From Bacteroidota bacterium (GTDB lineage Bacteria; Bacteroidota; Bacteroidia; Palsa-965), in the NCBI GenBank assembly GCA_006218065.1, contig VBWE01000004.1, positions 1-64,000 on the forward strand: DNA of 64,000 nucleotides. The letters are read 5' to 3'. The first letter of the stretch is position 1. Each line of letters starts with the position of its first letter. The position numbers and the translations under genes are program-made. Below the pieces are notes generated by a model, which was given only the letters and a program-made list of their open reading frames with translations, was not told where the DNA came from and ran no database searches. Positions 22,948 to 30,923 of the stretch are shown one piece after another.

Positions 22948-24342
22948 ATGTACATCGAACAACTGTATACCAATTGCCTCGCGGAAGCGGCGTATTATAT
23001 CGAATCGGAAGGCGAAGCAGCCATCATCGACCCGATCCGCGAAACCGAACCGTATATGCACAAGGCCTCCGTTCGCGGCGCGAAAATCAAATACGTTTTC
23101 GAAACGCATTTCCATGCCGATTTCGTTTCCGGCCATATCGACCTGGCGAAAGCTTCGGGCGCGCAGATTATTTACGGTCCGCAGGCTGAAACAGGCTACA
23201 AAGTTTACAATGCCAAAGACGGTGAAGAATTCATCATCGGGAAAATACGCCTGCGTGTTTTACATACGCCCGGGCATACGCCGGAGTCGAGCTGCTACCT
23301 GCTCATCGATGAGAACGAGCGCGAGCATGCCATCTTCACCGGCGATACGCTTTTTGTAGGCGATGTGGGCCGCCCCGACCTGCTCGACGGCATGATGACG
23401 AAAGAAGAACTGGCTTCCATGCTTTACGATTCGCTGAACAGCAAGATCAAAACGCTGGCTGACGATGTGCTGGTTTATCCCGCGCACGGCCCGGGCTCTT
23501 CCTGCGGAAAAAATATCGGCAAGGAAACCTGGTCCACCATCGGGCAGCAGAAACGCACCAATTACGCCCTGCAGGAAATGAGCCGGGAAAAATTTGTGCA
23601 GGTCGTTACCGAAGGACTCTCCGCGCCGCCGCAGTATTTTTTCAAAGACGCGATGATCAACAAAAACGGCTACGAGAGTATTGAAGAAGTCCTCAGCCGT
23701 AACGTAAACGCGTTGGATGCGGCTTTCGTGCAAAAAGCGATCGCAGCAGGAGCGCTGGTACTGGATGTACGTGCCGCCGACGATTTCGAAAAAGGATTTA
23801 TCCCCGGCGCGGTGAACATCGGTCTCGACGGAACATTTGCCGTATGGGTCGGTACGCTGCTCCCCATCGACCGCCAGTTGCTGGTGCTTGCTCCCGCCGG
23901 CCGCGAGCAGGAAGCCATACTGCGCCTCGCACGTATCGGTTTTGAAAACGTAGCCGGTTATCTTGCCGGCGGAATCGAAAGCTGGAAAGCGGCAGGACAA
24001 CCGGTGAAAACCATCCGCTCCGTTACGCCGGAAGAATTCGCCGCCGATGTGATCGCCGGGAATACGGAAAGAAAAATCATGGATGTGCGCCGCGTCGGTG
24101 AATTTGAAAACGGGCATGTGCAAAACGCATTCAACAGTTGCCTTACTGGCTTCACGCAGAGCGCACCGGCTGCGCTCGATAAAAACGAACCGTATTATAT
24201 CCACTGCCAGGCCGGTTACCGTTCCATGATCGCCAGTTCGATTTTATCCGCCGCCGGTTTCGAAAATATCGTGAACGTGAAAAACGGCTGGTCGAAAATC
24301 AAGGATACCGGGATTCCGCTGGAGATGCCGGTGAAAGCGTGA
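22948..24342 (+). CDS. MBL-fold persulfide dioxygenase-like protein with two rhodanese domains
   Basis: 464 aa. Residues 1-250 are an ETHE1/glyoxalase II-like metallo-beta-lactamase domain: THFHADFVSGH (His54, His56, Asp58, His63), HTPGHTPESSCY, FTGDTLFVGDVGRPD, VYPAHGPGSSCG. Two rhodanese domains follow (about 265-355 and 365-460). The second has an active-site Cys420 (HCQAGYRS); in the first the equivalent loop reads APAGREQ without Cys and is probably inactive. Such fusions oxidise glutathione or protein persulfides and pass on sulfane sulfur. It is in an operon with the TSUP transporter, which could remove the sulfite formed. Confidence 0.93.
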   Translation: MYIEQLYTNCLAEAAYYIESEGEAAIIDPIRETEPYMHKASVRGAKIKYVFETHFHADFVSGHIDLAKASGAQIIYGPQAETGYKVYNAKDGEEFIIGKIRLRVLHTPGHTPESSCYLLIDENEREHAIFTGDTLFVGDVGRPDLLDGMMTKEELASMLYDSLNSKIKTLADDVLVYPAHGPGSSCGKNIGKETWSTIGQQKRTNYALQEMSREKFVQVVTEGLSAPPQYFFKDAMINKNGYESIEEVLSRNVNALDAAFVQKAIAAGALVLDVRAADDFEKGFIPGAVNIGLDGTFAVWVGTLLPIDRQLLVLAPAGREQEAILRLARIGFENVAGYLAGGIESWKAAGQPVKTIRSVTPEEFAADVIAGNTERKIMDVRRVGEFENGHVQNAFNSCLTGFTQSAPAALDKNEPYYIHCQAGYRSMIASSILSAAGFENIVNVKNGWSKIKDTGIPLEMPVKA

Positions 24343-24343
24343 A

Positions 24344-24494
24344 ACGATTTTCGATTGCCGATTTTAGATTTGCGATTGAAAGGACAGGTTAGCACCTTCG
24401 CGTCTTAGCGGTAAAACCCGGATTACAATCTTTACCGCTAAGTTGCGAAGCCGCTAACTGCAAATCGCCAATCCAAAATCGGCAATCGAAAATC
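24344..24494. repeat. Large nested palindrome between convergent genes (family copy 2)
   Basis: The outer arms (24344-24377 and 24461-24494, built on GATTTTCGATTGCCGATTTT) pair almost fully. Inside them CTTCGCGTCTTAGCGGTAAA pairs with TTTACCGCTAAGTTGCGAAG. The outer arms share sequence with the repeat at 15481-15560. The whole could fold into a ~150-nt hairpin and separate the MBL gene from the deacetylase gene. Confidence 0.75.
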
Positions 24495-24502
24495 AAGTCC
24501 GG

Positions 24503-25120
24503 TTACTTTAGTTTCTCAAAAACAAATCCCCGTTTCCCCAATTCCTCAATCATCCGCGGAAGCACGAAAAGCATCCGCTCCTTCGCTTTTTCACTGTCGT
24601 GCATCACGATGATCGAGCCGTTGCGCGTATGTTCCAGTACGTTTTGCAGGCAGGCTTCGCCCGAGAGATTAGTATCATAATCGCCGGATAAAACATCCCA
24701 CATCACGATACAATAACCGGAAGCGCGGAGCCGTTTCGACTGGCTGGGTTTCATTTTGCCGTAGGGCGGACGAAAAAGAGAAGAAGAAAAAATCGCGTCG
24801 CATTTTTCCACGTTGCCGATATACGAGCGCGTATCCGTTTTCCAGCCGTTGAGGTGATTGTAGCTGTGATTTCCAATGGCATGTCCTTCGTTCAATATCC
24901 GTTCAAAAAGTGCAGGGTGCTTTTCCGCATTTTCCCCGACGCAGAAAAAAGCAGCTTTTACATCAGCGTCTTTCAGTATGTCGAGCGCAACATCCGTAAT
25001 ACCCGGGCAAGGCCCGTCGTCGAAGGTCAGGTAAATTTTTTTTTCATCTGCGGGCATGCGCCAGAGCCTGTTGGTGTGCAGGCGGCGGATGAGCAGGGGC
25101 GGTTGCACCTCCCAGTTCAT
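24503..25120 (-). CDS. Polysaccharide deacetylase (NodB/CE4) family protein
   Basis: 205 aa. The CE4 motifs are present: TFDDGPCPG (catalytic base and metal Asp), HSYNH (metal His pair, HxxxH), FRPPYGKMKPSQ and 'WDVLSGDYD', then 'IIVMHDS'. It removes acetyl groups from amino sugars in peptidoglycan or exopolysaccharide. No clear signal peptide is seen; the N-terminus MNWEVQPPLLIRRLH is mildly hydrophobic only. It starts 32 nt after the DUF2723 gene ends on the same strand, so the two are probably one operon for cell-surface glycans. Confidence 0.9.
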   Translation of the reverse strand: MNWEVQPPLLIRRLHTNRLWRMPADEKKIYLTFDDGPCPGITDVALDILKDADVKAAFFCVGENAEKHPALFERILNEGHAIGNHSYNHLNGWKTDTRSYIGNVEKCDAIFSSSLFRPPYGKMKPSQSKRLRASGYCIVMWDVLSGDYDTNLSGEACLQNVLEHTRNGSIIVMHDSEKAKERMLFVLPRMIEELGKRGFVFEKLK

Positions 25121-25152
25121 GGAGCGCAGGTTATAAAATTTCGTTCAGCGGC

Positions 25153-28100
25153 TTACCGCGGCTCATTCGGCTGCGGATTCGTATTCATGAGCCCCTGTGC
25201 TGCGAGCTCGTTGATCCGTTTCTGGAATTCGGCGGCAAGCGCGGTCTGCTTGTTCTGCGTAGCCATCTGCGACAACTGGAGCAATACCTGCTGCGCGCGG
25301 TCTGCTTCGCCGGCGTCGGGTTTCTTGCGTTTTTTCTGCAGCGCGCTGAAGAACTTCACATTCTGCTCGCTCAGGTCGAACAGGCGTTTGGCCAGTTTGG
25401 TCGCTTTTTCGATATCGGCAGCCGTTCCGAGTTTATAGTAGAACTGCGCGATGTAAATCATCGTCGGTTCGTACGGTACGTTACGCTCCGGGAGCGCCGA
25501 CATGCACTTGTCGAGGATCTCTCGCGCTTTATCGTTCTTGCCTTCCTGGATCAGCACATCGGCCAGCGTCATCATCTGGATGCGCAGGTTAGTCGTCATG
25601 CGTAGGTTATTCTCATCCAGGTACAAATCGTATTTGTCGATTCCGCCCCAGGCCCAGCCGCTCTTTTCAGGCCGCATGATGTTGTTGTACATCGCGTTGG
25701 TATTCACGCTCGCCGGGCTGAACATGCTGCGGTTCACCGGCTTCTTGTAAGGCACCAGGCGATACGCCAGTCCTTCGAGCTGGAAATATTCTTCCAGGTT
25801 CAGGTAGCTGTCGCTGCCGGCTGTAACGGCGAAATAAACCGGGCGTTTCCAGTTGTTCTGCGCAAGCAGGTCCAGGATCATCAGGTCCGCTTTGAACATG
25901 TAATTCTTGTCGAGCGTCCATTTCACGCTGTCGGCGATCAGGCTGTCCGGCGTATCGGCAGGAACCGTTCCGTTGGCTTTCACCGCACGCTTATCAACCG
26001 GGATGAATAATTTTTTCGTGGGAATGTACGCGATGGTATCCGACACTTTGTCGCCGGCATCGTTTTCCTGGTCGTTGGTGATGTATTTCGTTTGCGGGTT
26101 TTTGTCCTTCACAAAAGCAATGATGTCCTTCACAGACCGGTAGCCCTGGATTTTCTTGTCGTCAAAAACAAAAACCTGGTCGTTGGTTCCCTGCCTGTAC
26201 TGGTCGCGGGTAAACGAGAAGGGAACGGGATCGGAGCCGTATGCTTTCCGCACGGACTGTTCGATATACCAGTCCGTATTCAGCAGGCTGAGGTTGACCA
26301 CGCGCACGTCGGTACGGAATCCTTCCACTTCCTGTACGTACCAGAGCGGGAAGGTATCGTTATCGCCGTTGGTGAAGATGATGGCATTCGGTGCGCAGGA
26401 AGCGAGATAGTTTTTCGCAAAATCGCGCGCCGTGTACCGGTGTGAACGGTTATGATCGTCCCAGCCGTCTTTCACCATCAGGTAAGGTCCGCTCAGGCAA
26501 AGCACCGCGGCGATACCGGCGGCGGGAATTTGTTGAACGTATTTCACCGCAAGTTCGTAAATGGCATACACGGCGAAACCAATCCAGACGGCCCAGGCGT
26601 AGAATGATCCGGCATAGGCGTAATCCCGTTCGCGCGGCTGAAGCGGGTACTGGTTCAGGTAAAGTACAATGGCCGCTCCCGTGAGCAGGAAAAGCAGGAG
26701 CATGACCAGTGCGTTTTTCCAGTCCCTGCTGAAATGGAACCAGAGCCCGATCAGGCCGAGCAGGAACGGGATGGCATAAAAATTATTCATGCCTTTATTA
26801 TTCTTCATGTTTTCGGGCACGAGGTTCATCTTCACGCCTTCAAAGCCGTTGAGCCCGCTCATCCATCCGCCGTCGGTATGGTTGTGGTGCGGCCCGTGTC
26901 CCTGGATATCGTTCTGCCGGCCGATGAAATTCCACGCGAAATAACGCATGTACATCCACTGCACCTGGAAACTGAAGAAGTATTTCAGGTTATTGCCGAA
27001 AGACGGCCGGGCAATATCTTTCTCCTCGCCCTGGTTGTCGCGCATCTTGATTTTACGGGCGACCTGTTCATCGAATCCCGACCATTGCTTGTATTCGCCA
27101 ACATGCGAGCGCTGGTTGCCTTCCCACATCCTGGGGAAGATCGTGCTCATTTCCGGGGCATAGTTCGGAATGCTGTTGTAGGAATAATCAACGATTTCGT
27201 ATTCGCCTGTCGTTTCGTTTTTCTCGTAAACAGGAGCATCGTCAGAATAAGGATTCTGGTTATCGAGCGGCGCGCCGTAATACGGTCCGTACAGGATCGG
27301 CCAGTCGCCGTACTGCTTACGCTGCAGGTAAGCGAGCATGCTGATGGCGTCTTCCGGGTTGTTTTCATCCATTGGCGTATTGGCCTGCGAACGGATGATC
27401 AGTACGAAGAACGTGGAATAACCGATGAGCAATACGGCCAGCGAAAGCAGGATGGTATTGAGTTTCGGCAGGTTGTTGCGCAGTTTGTAAACCAGCCAGG
27501 CCGCGCCGGCAAACATACCCAAACGCATAATGATCGCTGTTGAAGTAGTCCCGGTATGCCCGATGCTGAACGCGCTGAATACGCAAATCAGGAAAAAGGC
27601 GATGCCGATCCCGTAAAATAATTTCCGTTTCGAGCTTTCGCCGGTGTTCGTATAGATGATCCCGGCTACGATGAGCCCGAGCAGGAGCAGGAAATAGATG
27701 ATGGTTCCGCCGTTGAACGGAAGTCCGAAAGAGTTCACGAACATCAGTTCCGCATTGGCTGCACAGTTCACCACGCCGGGGATAATGCCGTTCTGGATAA
27801 TACCCAGGAGCACAACCGAAACAACGCCCGCGATGATGATGCCTTTGGTGGAAGGCTTGTATTTCTTGAAGTAATAGATCAGCACGATGGCCGGGATGGC
27901 AAGCAGGTTAAGCAGGTGGACACCGATGGAAAGTCCCATGAGGTAAGCGATGAAAACCAGCCAGCGGTCGCTGCGTGCAGAATCATCAGCATCCCAGCGC
28001 AGGATGGCCCAGAAAACGATGGCCGTGAAAAACTGCGACATGGCATACACTTCACCTTCTACGGCGGAGAACCAGAACGAATCGCTGAAAGTATATGCAA

Positions 28101-28491
28101 GCGCACCGACCACGCCGCTGCCCAGGATGGCTAAGGCCTGTCCGTCCGTCAGCGAAGCGGTCGCCTTACGGGCCATTTTCAGGCCGAGCAGGGTGATGCT
28201 CCAGAACAGGAAAAGGATGGTAAATGCACTGGCCAGGGCCGACATTACGTTGATCCATTTGGCTACCATAGCCGGATCGCCGCCGGAAAGCAGGGAGAAT
28301 ACCCGCCCGAGGATGAGGAACGTGGGGGCTCCGGGGGGGTGACCGACTTCCAGCTTATAGGAACAGGCGATGTATTCGCCGCAGTCCCAGAAACTTGCCG
28401 TAGGTTCGATGGTGGAACAAAACGTGAACGCTGCGACCAGGAAGACAACCCAGCCGATGATATTATTGAGCAGTTTAAAGCGATTGGCCAT
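25153..28491 (-). CDS. DUF2723 (GT117) membrane glycosyltransferase-like protein
   Basis: 1112 aa. The N-terminal part (MANRFKLLNNIIGWVVFLVA ... EPTASFWDCGEYIACSYKLE, VGHPPGAP) is the DUF2723 signature. Its conserved acidic 'WDCGE' and 'GHPPGAP' correspond to the catalytic loop of C-type protein O-mannosyltransferase-like enzymes (GT117, TMEM260 relatives). About a dozen membrane helices fill residues ~10-660. The C-terminal ~400 residues are a soluble periplasmic region ending in a charged stretch. Bacteroidota glycosylate secreted proteins, and this is a candidate enzyme. The start at 28491 matches homologues; the open frame goes to 28545. Confidence 0.88.
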   Translation of the reverse strand: MANRFKLLNNIIGWVVFLVAAFTFCSTIEPTASFWDCGEYIACSYKLEVGHPPGAPTFLILGRVFSLLSGGDPAMVAKWINVMSALASAFTILFLFWSITLLGLKMARKATASLTDGQALAILGSGVVGALAYTFSDSFWFSAVEGEVYAMSQFFTAIVFWAILRWDADDSARSDRWLVFIAYLMGLSIGVHLLNLLAIPAIVLIYYFKKYKPSTKGIIIAGVVSVVLLGIIQNGIIPGVVNCAANAELMFVNSFGLPFNGGTIIYFLLLLGLIVAGIIYTNTGESSKRKLFYGIGIAFFLICVFSAFSIGHTGTTSTAIIMRLGMFAGAAWLVYKLRNNLPKLNTILLSLAVLLIGYSTFFVLIIRSQANTPMDENNPEDAISMLAYLQRKQYGDWPILYGPYYGAPLDNQNPYSDDAPVYEKNETTGEYEIVDYSYNSIPNYAPEMSTIFPRMWEGNQRSHVGEYKQWSGFDEQVARKIKMRDNQGEEKDIARPSFGNNLKYFFSFQVQWMYMRYFAWNFIGRQNDIQGHGPHHNHTDGGWMSGLNGFEGVKMNLVPENMKNNKGMNNFYAIPFLLGLIGLWFHFSRDWKNALVMLLLFLLTGAAIVLYLNQYPLQPRERDYAYAGSFYAWAVWIGFAVYAIYELAVKYVQQIPAAGIAAVLCLSGPYLMVKDGWDDHNRSHRYTARDFAKNYLASCAPNAIIFTNGDNDTFPLWYVQEVEGFRTDVRVVNLSLLNTDWYIEQSVRKAYGSDPVPFSFTRDQYRQGTNDQVFVFDDKKIQGYRSVKDIIAFVKDKNPQTKYITNDQENDAGDKVSDTIAYIPTKKLFIPVDKRAVKANGTVPADTPDSLIADSVKWTLDKNYMFKADLMILDLLAQNNWKRPVYFAVTAGSDSYLNLEEYFQLEGLAYRLVPYKKPVNRSMFSPASVNTNAMYNNIMRPEKSGWAWGGIDKYDLYLDENNLRMTTNLRIQMMTLADVLIQEGKNDKAREILDKCMSALPERNVPYEPTMIYIAQFYYKLGTAADIEKATKLAKRLFDLSEQNVKFFSALQKKRKKPDAGEADRAQQVLLQLSQMATQNKQTALAAEFQKRINELAAQGLMNTNPQPNEPR

Positions 28492-28575
28492 AAGGCGGTT
28501 TTCTGTTTGAACGGCGAATTTAGGCAAAAAAATCAGCAGGATCATGGCCTTTCCCGGGGCCAGTTCGTTAAAAAT

Positions 28576-28606
28576 TTTGAATGAATTGAATCTTTATTTA
28601 TTTTTG
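28576..28606 (+). promoter_or_regulatory. Full-consensus Bacteroidota promoter of tRNA-Gln
   Basis: TTTG (28576-28579), a 19-nt spacer, then TATTTTTG (28599-28606) match TTTG-N19-21-TAnnTTTG exactly. The tRNA starts 31 nt after the box. Confidence 0.75.
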
Positions 28607-28637
28607 CGGCCCTGTTGCGTGAAGCTTCATGCTTTAC

Positions 28638-28710
28638 TGACCGATGGTGTAACTGGCAACACGTCTGATTTTGGTTCAGAAGAGTCTAGGTTCGAGCCCT
28701 AGTCGGTCAA
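28638..28710 (+). tRNA. tRNA-Gln (anticodon TTG)
   Basis: The acceptor strands TGACCGA (28638-28644) and TCGGTCA (28703-28709) pair fully. The D-arm is GGTGTAACTGGCAAC, the anticodon arm TCTGA-TTTTGGT-TCAGA gives anticodon TTG, and the T-arm is CTAGG-TTCGAGC-CCTAG. The discriminator is A and CCA is not encoded. A UG-start acceptor (U1) is usual for tRNA-Gln. Confidence 0.95.
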
Positions 28711-28848
28711 CAGAAACAAGCCCTGCGAGAGCAGGGTTTGTTGCTTTATAAGTTACTTGGGCGAGAAGTTTATCCCGATGAAAATCGGGAAGCCCTGGTC
28801 GGTCAACAGAAACAAGCCCTGCAAGAGCAGGGTTTGTTGTTTTATAAG
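28695..28848 (+). repeat. Duplicated tRNA-Gln 3' end plus terminator
   Basis: The segment from the T-arm 3' strand (AGCCCT) through the acceptor end, the sequence CAGAAACAAGCCCTGC and the terminator hairpin (AAGCCCTGC/GCAGGGTTT) occurs at 28695-28752 and again at 28791-28848, 96 nt apart, with only a few differences. Copy 1 includes the true tRNA end; copy 2 is only the 3' piece. It may be the scar of a past integration at tRNA-Gln. Both copies can terminate transcription. Confidence 0.85.
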
Positions 28849-28932
28849 CAAGTGGGTAAACCGGCAAACCGTCCTTCCCGCTGAACGATTCATCTCCCGG
28901 TTTGTTATAGAAGTACGCATCATTTGAATGCT

Positions 28933-28940
28933 TAACTTTG
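28933..28940 (+). promoter_or_regulatory. -7 box (TAACTTTG) of panD
   Basis: TAACTTTG matches TAnnTTTG and ends 8 nt before the panD ATG (28949), predicting an almost leaderless mRNA. It also excludes the in-frame ATG at 28928 as the start. Confidence 0.55.
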
Positions 28941-28948
28941 CGCCCGCC

Positions 28949-29302
28949 ATGCAAATCCAGGTTTTAAAATCCAAAATTCACCGGGCCCGTGTTACAGAGG
29001 CCAATCTCGACTATATCGGCAGTATAACCATTGATGAAAACCTCATGGATGCTGCGAATCTTATCGAAAACGAGCAGGTACACGTACTCAATTACCGCAA
29101 CGGGGAACGTATCATCACGTATGTGATCAAGGGCGCCCGGGGTTCCGGTGTGATCTGTATGAACGGGCCGGCAGCGCTCAAATTTTCGGTTGGTGATGAA
29201 GTTATCGTAATTTCATACGCGGGAATGGATTTCGAACAGGCTAAAAAATTCAGCCCGTCCGTTATTTTCCCGGACAGTTCCACCAACCAACTCAAACCCT
29301 GA
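28949..29302 (+). CDS. panD: Aspartate 1-decarboxylase
   Basis: 117 aa. It makes beta-alanine from aspartate for pantothenate and coenzyme A. The proenzyme signature is intact: [20 protein letters not shown], then DYIGSITID with the self-cleavage site Gly24-Ser25, where Ser25 becomes the pyruvoyl cofactor. [20 protein letters not shown] and the [12 protein letters not shown] region complete the fold. It is first gene of an operon with the flippase-like gene (3-nt gap) and rfaE2, both unrelated to pantothenate synthesis. Confidence 0.97.
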   Translation: MQIQVLKSKIHRARVTEANLDYIGSITIDENLMDAANLIENEQVHVLNYRNGERIITYVIKGARGSGVICMNGPAALKFSVGDEVIVISYAGMDFEQAKKFSPSVIFPDSSTNQLKP

Positions 29303-29305
29303 GGC

Positions 29306-30310
29306 TTGAAGTCTAAGCTCCTCAACGCAGTTTTTCTCGTACTCGGCATCGGGCTGTTATGGTACCAGTACAACGGTATGAGCCCGGAGCAAAAAATAAA
29401 TTTTGCGAGCAGCATCAAAAGCGCCGATTATTTCTGGCTGGCGATGGCTGTTATTATCGGCGCGCTGGCTCACCTTGTCCGTGCCGTACGCTGGCACCAG
29501 TTGCTGGCACCGCTCGGTCATCATCCGCGCCGGCAAAGCACTTTTCTTTCGGTGATGGTCGGTTACCTGGCCAATTACGCCGTTCCGCGCCTGGGCGAAG
29601 TCATGCGCTGCACCACGCTCGCACGCGAAGAAAAAGTGCCTTTCAACGAATCGTTCGGAACGGTGATCGTCGAACGCATCATCGATATGCTTTGCCTGCT
29701 GCTTGTGTTCGTGATCACCATCAGCGTACAGTTTTCCCAACTGAGCAGCGCATGGACGGAGCACTTATATAATCCCGCTTCCGAAAAACTGGCGAAGCTG
29801 GCCAACAACCCGGTCATGCTGATCGTCGTGATCGGCGCGCTGCTGGCTGTGGCGACGGCGTTTTTCCTGCTGCGCAAAAAGATCTCGGGCAAAATGGCCG
29901 GCATCATCAAAGGTTTTGTCAACGGTATTAAAGCGGTGCGCAAAGTGAAGAATCCCGGTCTCTTTATTCTCTACACGCTGGGCATCTGGTTCGGTTACCT
30001 CATGTCGCTCTTTATCTGTTTCCGCTGTTTCCCGGAAACATCCGGGCTGTCGATGAACCTGGCCCTGGTGCTTTTGCTTTTCGGAACCTTCGGCGTCGCT
30101 TTTACGCCCGGCGGCATCGGCGCGTACCAGGTGCTGGTGGCGAACGTTTTGTTTTCACTTACCAAGGATACGCCCGAAGCCGTTCCGACAGCCGTAGCCA
30201 CTTCCTTCGCCTGGGTTTCGTGGAGCTCGCAGGTTATTACCGTACTCATTTTCACACTGGTCGCTTTCATACTTCAACGCCTGAGTAACCGTCGTCATGG
30301 GAAAGCTTGA
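29306..30310 (+). CDS. Lysylphosphatidylglycerol synthase TM region-like (UPF0104) membrane protein
   Basis: 334 aa with about eight membrane helices. The conserved family patterns are AVRWHQLLAPLG, MVGYLANYAVPRLGEVMRCT (with 'PRLGE') and FGVAFTPGGIGAYQVLVANV ('PGGIGAYQ'). The family corresponds to the flippase half of MprF-type proteins without the lysyltransferase domain, so it probably moves a lipid across the inner membrane. The start codon is TTG at 29306, 3 nt after the panD stop. The first ATG in frame would cut into the first helix. rfaE2 overlaps its end by 14 nt. Confidence 0.87.
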   Translation: MKSKLLNAVFLVLGIGLLWYQYNGMSPEQKINFASSIKSADYFWLAMAVIIGALAHLVRAVRWHQLLAPLGHHPRRQSTFLSVMVGYLANYAVPRLGEVMRCTTLAREEKVPFNESFGTVIVERIIDMLCLLLVFVITISVQFSQLSSAWTEHLYNPASEKLAKLANNPVMLIVVIGALLAVATAFFLLRKKISGKMAGIIKGFVNGIKAVRKVKNPGLFILYTLGIWFGYLMSLFICFRCFPETSGLSMNLALVLLLFGTFGVAFTPGGIGAYQVLVANVLFSLTKDTPEAVPTAVATSFAWVSWSSQVITVLIFTLVAFILQRLSNRRHGKA

Positions 30311-30797
30311 TATCATCAAAAGAAAAATCCATACCCGCGAGTCGATCCGGTATCTGCTCAACGAATGGAAATATTTCAACAAAAAGATCGTGTTCACCAA
30401 CGGTTGTTTCGATATCGTGCACCTCGGTCATATCGATTCGCTGGCGCAGGCCGCCGATTTCGGTGATGTGCTGGTGGTCGGACTTAATTCGGACGCCTCT
30501 GTAAAACTTCAGCAAAAAGCCGGTACGCGTCCTTTGCAGGATGAACGCTCGAGAACCGCTATTCTCGCCGCCATGCATTTTGTGGATGCCGTAATTTTAT
30601 TCGACGAAGAAACACCGGAATCGCTGATTGATTTTCTGCAGCCCGACGTACTCGTCAAAGGCGGAGATTATAAAGTGGAAGATATCGCCGGGCATAAAAT
30701 CGTACTGCAAAAAGGCGGCGAAGTAAAAATCATCCCGCTCGTTCCCGGTTATTCCACGACGGCGATTGAGAAAAAAATAAAAGAAACGAAAGACTGA
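30297..30797 (+). CDS. rfaE2: D-glycero-beta-D-manno-heptose 1-phosphate adenylyltransferase
   Basis: 166 aa. A stand-alone version of the C-terminal domain of HldE that makes ADP-heptose for the lipopolysaccharide core. The nucleotidyltransferase signature FTNGCFDIVHLGHIDSL with the HxGH box, the phosphate-binding DERSRTAILAA, VLVKGGDY and the ISTTAIEKKI-like end (YSTTAIEKKI) are present. It overlaps the upstream flippase-like gene by 14 nt, indicating coupling. The kinase half (HldE1) is not in the window. Confidence 0.93.
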   Translation: MGKLDIIKRKIHTRESIRYLLNEWKYFNKKIVFTNGCFDIVHLGHIDSLAQAADFGDVLVVGLNSDASVKLQQKAGTRPLQDERSRTAILAAMHFVDAVILFDEETPESLIDFLQPDVLVKGGDYKVEDIAGHKIVLQKGGEVKIIPLVPGYSTTAIEKKIKETKD

Positions 30798-30801
30798 TTT
30801 T

Positions 30802-30884
30802 TCAATTTGAAGATTTGAAAATTGAGAAGATGACCGCGCGCGCTGACGCGCTGATATGTGCACCTCTTCAAATTTTCAAATTGA
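30802..30884. repeat. AT-rich inverted repeat between convergent genes
   Basis: TCAATTTGAAGATTTGAA (30802-30819) pairs with TTCAAATTTTCAAATTGA (30867-30884) with one mismatch. A GC-rich CGCGCGCGCTGACGCG lies in the loop. It is probably a bidirectional terminator derived from a dispersed repeat. Confidence 0.6.
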
Positions 30885-30923
30885 GTAATTGGAATAAGCA
30901 CGCCGCCGAAGGCGGGAATAGGA

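Noticed and set aside
28791-28848. A second tRNA-Gln gene
   Set aside because: Only the 3' end is present; there is no acceptor 5' strand, D-arm or anticodon arm.
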